64,000 nt of DNA from Agaricus subrufescens (lineage: Eukaryota > Basidiomycota > Agaricomycetes > Agaricales > Agaricaceae). The stretch lies in NCBI GenBank assembly GCA_029945375.1, contig CM057058.1, positions 4,154,001 to 4,218,000 of the forward strand, written 5' to 3'. Below the pieces are notes generated by a model. It was not told where the DNA came from, searched no databases, and saw nothing but the letters and a program-made list of their open reading frames with translations. The stretch's first letter is position 1. Each line of letters opens with the position of its first letter. The translations under genes were made by a program, and so were the position numbers. Shown in pieces: positions 56,601-64,000 of the stretch.

Positions 56601-58172
56601 GGATGCTTCTTATCACGTCCCCGCTGATACTGATAATAGGTCGTCGTGCTTCCGGATATAGGCGCATTAGACTTGGAACCGCTCGGAGAAGTTGTTGATG
56701 TTGCGCCGACACCAAGACCGTTATAGGTGCGTGATTTGGAAGAAGCCTTTGGTTTGGCAGGAGAAGTGGGAGTGGGAGAGAAGTTGATGGAAGGGTTTGT
56801 GTCTTTGTGGGTTCTAGTCGCCCTATAGTTTTGATCTGTGCTTGACTTTTTTGGCTCTCCAGACCTAGTAGTCTCGGGTTGCTCCTTCGAACTACCCGAG
56901 GGGCCAGTTACAACAGTTGTAGGAGGATTGGCACTAGTCGGTTCGGCAGTGAGATCGGAAAATATGACAGAGTGACCGTTGAGGGTGTTGGAAGACATGG
57001 AAGAGGTGGCGGATGCTATGCTAACTGTGGCTTTTGTACGATCGTGAACTGGGGCAGGGGCATGGCGTTGACCTTGTCCCGCAAAGATGGTAGTGGCGGA
57101 CGAAAGTCCAGAGCGAGAGCCGATATGTTGGTGACCTTTATTAAGCGAATTCGAACGTGAGGGTGTGCGGGTTGATGGTACAGCGATGCGCGTGGAAGAT
57201 GGTGGAGGGGGTAATACAGATGCAGGTTGAGGTGGTTCCTTGGGAGCCTTACTAGTCGTCGTGGAATCATTATTCGGTTTTGTTTTCCATGACGGTGATG
57301 TGGATTCCTTCAGAGTAGTTTCCGCATTCCTAGTTACGGACCGATGAGAATGTGAACGTTCTGGAACGCCAGTTTTCTCGAGGAGAGAGCGTCGGCTGGT
57401 TTTGCGAGGGGGTTGTGGAGGTGGTAGTGTGGTTGCGTGCGGCATTGGCATTGAGGCGGGAGAAGTGAAGGAAGCTCGTGGTGTAGAGTCGGGGGTATAA
57501 AAGACGTCTTGAGATGAGTCTTCTTCTTCGTGCTCGTCTTCCTCGTCGTTATCTTCAGTTCTAGAATGGTATGGAGGTAGAGCGCTGGAGCGAACGTGTG
57601 TTGTTGGTTGAGGAACGTTATCGGGGGATGGAAGCGAGTTATGCAAGGAGCTTTGTCGGTGCGAGGGGTCCGAAATGTCCTTGCGGGGGGGAGATGGAGG
57701 CGGCGAGGATTGTGAGGGAACTAGGGAGGTTGCGGCGGATAGCGTGGAAGGATCAGAGTGAGAAGCGCGCGAGGACGATGAAACGTGGGTCAACGAGTCC
57801 GGTGCTTCTATCTGTGAATTCACAAGCCGGATAAAGTATCAGAACGAAAGACGTTGGTACAGGTAGATAAGAAAACTCTAACAGCAATGGAGGGAGGGGG
57901 GGTATACGACAAGAGATGGAGAGTTGAAAGGATACGTGACGTACAGAAGATAAATTGTCACCAACACTAGTGCTGGTTGCCTGGTTCGTCAAAAAACGCC
58001 CACCGCCGAAAGAGGTAGAGTCGATTCTAAAAGGCGAGGCGAGGCGCTCTAGATTGGTGGCGACAACGCGAGTCGTGTGTCGTTGATGCGGAGGAGAGGA
58101 CTTGTCTCGAGGGAAAGCATAGGACTGAGAAGGGCGATTGAAGATGGTCTGGAGGAGGGTGGGTTTGGTCAT
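53631..58172 (-). CDS. Very large MDR (GroES-like/NAD(P)-binding) oxidoreductase-like protein with disordered head
   Basis: Three exons. Exon 1 (58172-57945, MTKPTLLQTIFNRPSQSYAF, ends GDNLSS) joins in phase 0 over a 133-base intron to IEAPDSLTHV. Exon 2 runs to 55022. A 56-base GC-AG intron (55021-54966) joins LLNIKK to CGGLTEFIVVDRHR. Total about 1,450 residues. The first ~770 residues are Ser/Pro/Arg/Thr-rich and disordered. The GroES-like part begins PPEYVPSGSILVQVWAVGVD, is split by about 110 basic/Gln-rich residues, and resumes GLIPGRSFVGRVVECGWEVR and GDWVAGLLNI. The Rossmann part has LALLPLCGVPAYRAV, then FVLRGHDGIGAMAVQMLVHR with a GxxGIG-like nucleotide loop, and FDVMLDTVGGKDVREAAERL. 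No zinc-site pattern is evident, so it is probably a zinc-free MDR, distantly like quinone reductase, RTN4IP1 or yeast Ast1. A start at 57823 is the alternative. Confidence 0.75.
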
Positions 58173-61020
58173 CCACTGGGCCTGCTGAGAAACGCAGGAG
58201 AGGCGGTGTGGATAATCCAGGAAGGAGCGAAGACGGCGACCAGAGGCGCCCAGAAAACATGCAACTGTCCTGATGTCATACCTGACGATTCCCTGACCCT
58301 TTAGTCTAAGAGACCAGGGTACGTTTAGTGTGCATGTCCCGCCGTCCCCTCATACTGTATTCGGTCATGAGCGGCCCCGAAACCGAAATCTCGCTCGTCT
58401 CTGGACGATGAGGTTTGTGAAACGCTTCGAAAGCCATACCGATCACCTTGCTGCCTCTTGTCGCTCTCTTGTTGTACGAATGCGTTATAGTTGAAGTGTC
58501 CGAAACCCATGCTTCGACTTCAAAGCACCTTACTCTTTTTTCTCAAGGCATGCCACTGCGGTTGATAACCTGCCGACTACTCAACAAATACACAAATAAC
58601 AAGATTCAGATCATTTTATAGCGTCCCTCATTCCAAATATACATCCATCCCAACTAGCGGCAGAAGAAACCTCTCGGCAAGCATCCAAGCGCGAAAAACC
58701 ATAAAAAAAAAAAATCCCGACCTCACATAATCCCATGCTAACACATTTTAGGGTAATAGAACTCACTATCAACTCATTATTTAAAAAAAACAGGGTTGAC
58801 ACATTTATATCATGACGTTTTACACCCAGGGAAGTGTAGTGTCACATCATCTCGTGGACGGCCTCTAGTTCAGATCTAGTGTCAATTCACTTGAAATTCT
58901 TACCTCTTAGCTTGGTCGCCTCGTGCTTGTCGCCTCCCATCCCTGCCAGAAAACGTGGTCAACCATCGAGAATGTTGCTGACTGAACCAGGCCAGCTACC
59001 GATGCTGTTGAATTAGCCTCAGGCACACTGGTGGCAGTATCGTTATTTCAAGAGGGATTATCGAATAACTCTCTGTGAACGTCTCGGAACCGAACACCAT
59101 CGTCCGCTCTTACTGGTCCTATATAAACGTCCTTACTTTTCGCAGACGACCCTTCCCGATCCTCTCATGTTTCTGACGTGTAGGTGCGATCTCTCCCATC
59201 ACAATGGCAATCGTCTTTATTAGTCTCATCAAACACTAAGCTCACCGCTGTGTTGGATCCCAAACATCATCTGCTGGAAACCATTCCTATATTGGTGGTG
59301 GGTTTAGTACAAAACGATAAGACTAGTTTAATGGCAGCGTGGGCTTCGTTCGGTTCGTGTTTCTGTTCTCTCCCTCCTTTCAACCGCCATACGCATGAGG
59401 AACCACACCAAGTTTATCCTCTATATACTTTTATAAACTTCACTTACCTCGTATCACGTCATGCCAAACTGGCATTGGTAGTATCTCCCGATAGGATATA
59501 TACGTCACCAAGGATGCGACAGCGAAGCTACAGTAGTAGCAAAGTACGCCACTGACATTTTTTTGGGTGCTTCTAGTAATGTTTTTTTTTGGTACTAGTA
59601 AGCAGCCTGTTGTAGTGGATCCTTCCGACATGTTCACTAACTACGATCAGAGGCAATTTTCTCTGTACAAAAAACATAGCAACCTTTCCTTTTTCAACTT
59701 TCTTACCATCCGTCATCAACACACCCCAACTCTAATCAGACCCCGCGATACCATCGTGAGATTATTTCCACCCTTTTATCCTGTTTTCTTTATCATAACA
59801 ACCATCGAACATTAGGGAAAGAAAACACGCCGGTTATTATTTAATTATCCGTTTTGTTTCCTTAGCCAGGAACTCGGTTATACGTTTCGGTGTTATTGTC
59901 TTTTTTTTTTTTGAATAAGGAAAAAAGAGGTCCCATTCGGCGGCTGTTAGAATTCATGGCAACCGCGATTGGACGAAAAAATTTTTACGACGCCACATAG
60001 AAGATTCTCGGGATTGTTTTTTTTTATTGTTCCTCAAAAACAGGAATTATTACCCATACAAATCGCCACTTTTCAGAAAAATCAGAAAGACTGATTCGCA
60101 GCGTGGGAGAAGATTAAACCTCGCGGAGTAGGAACATATGAGTTTGATGATTTAACCGAAATGAGGGTTGGCGTCTTAAACGTGTGTTTGTGTGTTTTTC
60201 CTCGGGCCTCTTCTTCCGAAAATGGTGTTGTTAGGCCTACTCCCATCAATGGATCAGCGCTCGTCGTGTAGTATGTGAGATTTTTGACTGGGCCCCATGA
60301 TCATGTTTAGTATGTGTTGTGGTAGATAGGTCTTCGGTGAGGCGTTCGAAAATAGAAATGAGAGTACATAATCGTGGCTGCCGATTGATATGATGGGAGT
60401 GATGCATGATCATGATTGGCATTTGACATGATCAGAACACGATGAGGGTGATGATGATGACGAGAGCCAAAAAGACAGCTGAGGAGCCGAAATTACAGCA
60501 AGCTCCAACACAACAGGAGTGATACGCGTGGAGGAGCGTGTAAGGAGCAACGCGGAATGCTCGCTGCTGTTAAAGTTTATGTGTCTTCTCTTCACAGAAC
60601 CCGTTGGATCTTGTAATATCTCCAGGGGGACTGGAGGATCCGTGCTTTCGGCCAAGAGAACCCGGATTTGGTGTGGCATATAGAATTATATGGGCGCTTG
60701 GCGGTACACGAGATAAATAAGAGAAAAAAAAAGCAACGTCCGCGATGCTTTCTTGTTCGGCTTTGGGGTGCGCATGGTGACGTGCCACGACGCCACACCG
60801 AACCTGATGTTAGTGATCTTGTTGTAGTGTGATTATCTAAAAAAAACACACACACAGCCAGACAGATGCTCTGGACAAATTATGCATTTTTTCTGATGGG
60901 CGAAGCTTTAGGATTCAATTCGCTCGGACATTGCCACGATTCGCTGCTTCGCTGGGCCAGTTGCGCTTGGGTTTGGGCAAATGAAAAGGTTCGTAGAAAG
61001 GATGGGGTTCTAGAAATGGC
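58173..61020. other. Long gene-poor region, about 2.8 kb
   Basis: Upstream of both the minus-strand MDR gene and the plus-strand JmjC gene. It contains A and T runs (58704-58716, 59580-59590, 59900-59912, 60727-60734) and a CA tract at 60847-60857. A hydrophilic 61-codon minus-strand frame (58510-58325, MGFGHFNYNAFVQQESDKRQ...) might be a small gene but has no recognised relatives. Other frames of 60-120 codons show no domain content. No tRNA recognised. Confidence 0.45.
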
Positions 61021-61720
61021 GGAAGGTGCCATATGCGAGTAGTGCTTCCGGGGGCACGTAGGTTTGGGCGAGCAGTTGCCACTCCGCGCAGAGGGCCCGC
61101 CAGCGCTGGAGACGGTGGCAGGCGACAGGGCCGGCGCGGGGCGGGGTCGAGGCTGCCGGGAGGGTCGAGGCGCGGGGCGATCGAGGAGAGATCTGGGCCG
61201 TCGGAGATAAGGCATCACGTGGCGGGGAGGCGGCCTGAAAAGGACGATTGGGCAGGCTCGGCGACTCTGCGTCTGCCATGAACAAGGCGTCCATCGACTC
61301 GCTGCTGAACCCGCAGACGGACAGCCCGTTTCCCCTCCGCGCCGCCTACTCCTGGGACACCGCCGCAAAGCACCCGGACCACCCGCCCTGGCCCCGCGCC
61401 CTCTACTCGGACGAGCGCACCGGTACTGCTCTCTCCCGTCCGCCCCAGCCCCCGCTCACCCCGCCCCCGACAGCCCTCCCCGGCGACCCCCTCCCCCCGC
61501 CCGCCCCGCCCCCCGATCGCGATCCCTACCCGCCGCCCTTCCGGACCCCTTCCGCCCCCCGCCCCCGAGTCCACGCCCTGGCAGGCCACCGAGCGGGCCT
61601 CTGTCCGGCTCGCTGCCCGCGGCACCGCGCCACAGCCCTCCCTGGCGCCCCCCCCCCCCCACCCGCACCATGACGCGCGCTACTGCACCCCCGGCCCCTC
61701 AGCCTCCCCCGCCATGCATC
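61021..61720. other. GC-rich, C/G-skewed island over the JmjC gene start
   Basis: About 700 bases with visibly much higher GC than the rest of the window, including a 15-C run (about 61647-61661) and long stretches of CCG/CCC. The left part (61021-61277) is upstream of the ATG and G-rich on the plus strand. The right part is C-rich and encodes a Pro/Arg-rich N-terminus. Skew therefore flips at the start codon. Confidence 0.7.
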
Positions 61721-64000
61721 CTGCCGGCCCCCCTCGCTCCCAGTTCCACTTCCAGTCCCCGTACCCCCTCCCGCTGAACCACTCGCCCCCGTATCCCGAC
61801 TCCCACCCGCCCGACCACCCACCCCTTCACCACCCCCGGGACCCGGCTTCCTGCTCACAGCCATTGCCTGATACCGTCTCGGACCCAGAAGCCTCGAACT
61901 CCATCACTCGTAAACGATCACAACCCGACTCCGAGGGGCTGGCTGGGCCGCAGTCGAAACGTGTCAAGGGAAAAGTTAAATCAGCAACCGAAGCCACCAC
62001 TACGACATCGACAGGTACGCAATCGTTCCTCTCTTTCCCTCGGTCGACCCTTCCCAACCCGCCTCACACCCCAGGTCCTGCCAGGCGCGGCGACAAGCGA
62101 ACAAAGGCTGCACAGCAACAAGGTACGTGTCTCCTGCCCCTTCCCGTAATCGCCACATCGCATAGCTGGGGTATCACTTTCTCCGCCCGATCTCTTACTG
62201 ATCGGATTCCCGGCTTTGCAGTACAAATGATGCCGAGGGTGTCGTACGCCCCTGTGCCAAATGCGAATGGAAAGGAAAACGGTCGGTCTTCTTTCCTTCT
62301 ACTGCGCCTACTGTGATTTATTTTTGGATCCCTTGCCGTTCTTCCAGCGCGTATGCACGTCGTCACTGGTGATAACGGTCAAATTAACGGACTTGTTACC
62401 GAAAACGCTATTCCCCTCCAACCGGAATTACAATTCGCGCGGTGCATGTCCGGTCGATACCGCGCAGAGCAGTTCCCTCGCTGCGTCTCGTGCACCAGGC
62501 GTTGGGCTGGTGACACTTGCCGCTTCCAGAACATCCGCTTTTTCCTCAAGGACAAGAAGAATGAGATCGTCGGCATCAGTTTCGTGGAGGGACGCTTCCA
62601 GAATGCTCCCAAAATGAATTTCCCGGCGCGCTGGAATATAACGTTAACGGAAACACATACCAAGCGGATGAAGGTCAGCGTCCATGACAAACCTGAGTAG
62701 ATCAAACCTGACAATTCTTCCAGTTGGCTCTCGCCAAGGCCCTCTTACCTATTCTCAAGAAAGAGTACGAACATCTCAAGCTTCCGGAACTCATTCGGCG
62801 ACCCCGCGAAAGCGAAGTCAGAGCTACATGTGGTTAGCGATTTTGTCCAAACCGCATACAGCCTTTCAAACTCCTCTGACCTCGTGCTGCAGATACGTGT
62901 ATGACGTCTTTGGCTATGTGTACATGGATGTGCCGATTGTGTGGGCGAGAAGCCTGTGCGGAATGTTATGAGCAAGTCAAAGAGCTTACTCTGGAGAAGC
63001 CTAACGTGAACTCGGCAGAGCTAGCTGTTATTCAAGCAAGGAGGGAGAAATGTGTTCATATCAATCCATTCTTCTTGAGCTGTACGAGGAGGAACGAGCA
63101 TTCTGCCAAGGACTTTTCGCCAGTCTCAAGGTTTTTCCAAGAGGAGCTGGACGAAGCTATTCCGGAGATGGAGAGGCTGCTCAGGGAAGAGGCTGGTTTA
63201 TCTCACGAGTTTAACTCGGGTGGGCCGACGAATGGAATGCCAGAGTTAAGCTCGAGTGGTCTGTCGTCAAGTGGCAGTTCGAGCGCGGGAGTACCTACGC
63301 CGCCTCCCGACTCTAACTCGCTCGCCCCTGTTCTCGGTGGTCCCTCAAGTCATAAAAAGGACATTTCATCTATTCTCAATCACGAACCTGCCGCTGCTCC
63401 ACCATACACCCCTCCACAGCTGCCACCCATCACGGCGTCTGTTCCCTCGTATGAAATACGTCGGTACACGTATGATGAAGTTTCGAAAGGGGATTCCATC
63501 TCTGTCTTTGCACCCATTTGGCAACGAGGAGAGCCGATCGTCGTTACGGGTTGCCTTGAACACTTCAGGATCGATTGGACGCCGCAATATTTCGTCGAAC
63601 ACTACGGCGATCAAACGTGTCTCATAATCGAATGCCAAGCAGGAACGAACAAACGCGTCACTGTTAGAGAATTCTTCAACATGTTTGGGAAATATGAAGA
63701 CCGGACCGAGTGTTGGAAACTCAAAGACTGGCCTCCCTCGACCGATTTCAAAACTGCGTTCCCAGAGTTGTATCAAGATTTCAGTAATGCCGTGCCGGTG
63801 TCCGATTACGTTCGGCGGGACGGCGTGGCGAACGTTGGATCTCATTTCCCTTCAAACACCATTGCTCCAGACTTGGGACCGAAGATGTATAATGCTCTTG
63901 CCTCGAATATGGACGAAGGAAGTAAAGGGACTACGCGATTACATCTGGATATGGCCGATGCTGTGAACATTATGACGTATGCTGAAAAGTGTGCTGATAG
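61278..64000 (+). CDS. JmjC-domain histone demethylase, KDM3/JHDM2-like (3' end outside window)
   Basis: Fe(II)/2-oxoglutarate lysine demethylase. The proposed start is MNKASIDSLLNPQTDSPFPL at 61278. The next 300 residues are Pro-rich and disordered with a basic SKRVKGKVKS patch. A first Cys cluster follows (RCMSGRYRAEQFPRCVSCTR, then GDTCRFQNIRFFL), then a second finger YTCMTSLAMCTWMCRLCGRE-ACAECYEQV. Such a cysteine-rich part precedes the JmjC domain in KDM3 proteins. After a Ser/Pro linker the JmjC region reads WQRGEPIVVTGCLEHFRIDW, TPQYFVEHYGDQTCLIIECQ, CWKLKDWPPSTDFKTAFPEL and KMYNALASN. It ends TTRLHLDMADAVNIMTYA, where HLD (63942-63950) supplies the first two iron ligands. The window ends inside the domain, so the distal His and the C-terminus are missing. 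About six introns; exon edges in the Pro-rich part are uncertain. Confidence 0.85.

Noticed and set aside
61100..61870. Long minus-strand frames rich in Gly/Arg opposite the JmjC gene start.
   Set aside because: They are shadows produced by the GC-rich Pro/Arg coding strand; the plus-strand start leads into a recognisable protein.

Overview
This window is nuclear DNA from a filamentous basidiomycete, most likely an agaricomycete. Nearly every gene is cut by many short GT-AG introns of about 50-60 bases with CTRAY-like branch points. Genes are densely packed on both strands, and the proteins are housekeeping proteins of clearly fungal type (SSK1, ALG11, RAD16, FLX1, STO1/CBP80). I see no bacterial genes, transposons, tRNAs, rRNAs or CRISPR arrays.

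Layout. 0-2.1 kb: 3' end of eIF5B. 2.3-4.8: APC-type amino-acid permease. 6.1-6.9 (-): single-pass membrane protein, sharing a 149-base promoter gap with an ICP55-like aminopeptidase P (7.1-9.3). 9.6-13.6: RAD16-type SNF2/RING helicase. 13.8-15.6: methionine aminopeptidase 1. 16.1-18.4: cytochrome b5/acyl-CoA dehydrogenase fusion. 18.6-20.6: ALG11. 21.0-21.9 (-): secreted, probably GPI-anchored 8-Cys protein, divergent from TAD2 (22.1-22.9). 23.2-26.5 (-): prolyl oligopeptidase. 26.5-29.2: gene-poor stretch with traces of unrecognised or decayed coding sequence. 29.2-30.5: FLX1-type carrier. 30.5-32.7: non-coding, with a two-copy 200-base tandem repeat containing inverted arms. 32.7-33.6: mitochondrial IF-3-like protein. 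33.7-36.1 (-): PPR-like protein, divergent from CBP80 (36.3-39.9). 41.0-41.9 (-): hypothetical protein, divergent from ESF2 (42.0-42.9). 43.2-46.5: ARS2. 46.8-50.8: SSK1. 51.4-52.9: CTU1/NCS6. 53.6-58.2 (-): giant MDR oxidoreductase. 58.2-61.3: non-coding. 61.3-64.0: KDM3-like JmjC demethylase, cut by the window end.

How the genes relate. Most are core information-processing or metabolic genes and do not form one pathway. Three associations stand out. CBP80 and ARS2, whose products bind each other in the nuclear cap-binding complex of other eukaryotes, lie 3.3 kb apart on the same strand. Two mitochondrial gene-expression proteins (IF-3-like and PPR-like) are tail-to-tail with a 40-base gap. 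Three peptidases lie within 20 kb.

I found no convincing new multi-gene system. The items most worth following are the very large MDR protein with a long disordered head and a split GroES domain, two GC-AG introns that the reading frames require, the hairpin-bearing tandem repeat, and the unassigned 26.5-29.2 kb stretch. Exon joins were inferred by eye from splice signals and family conservation; gene outlines are more reliable than individual exon edges.
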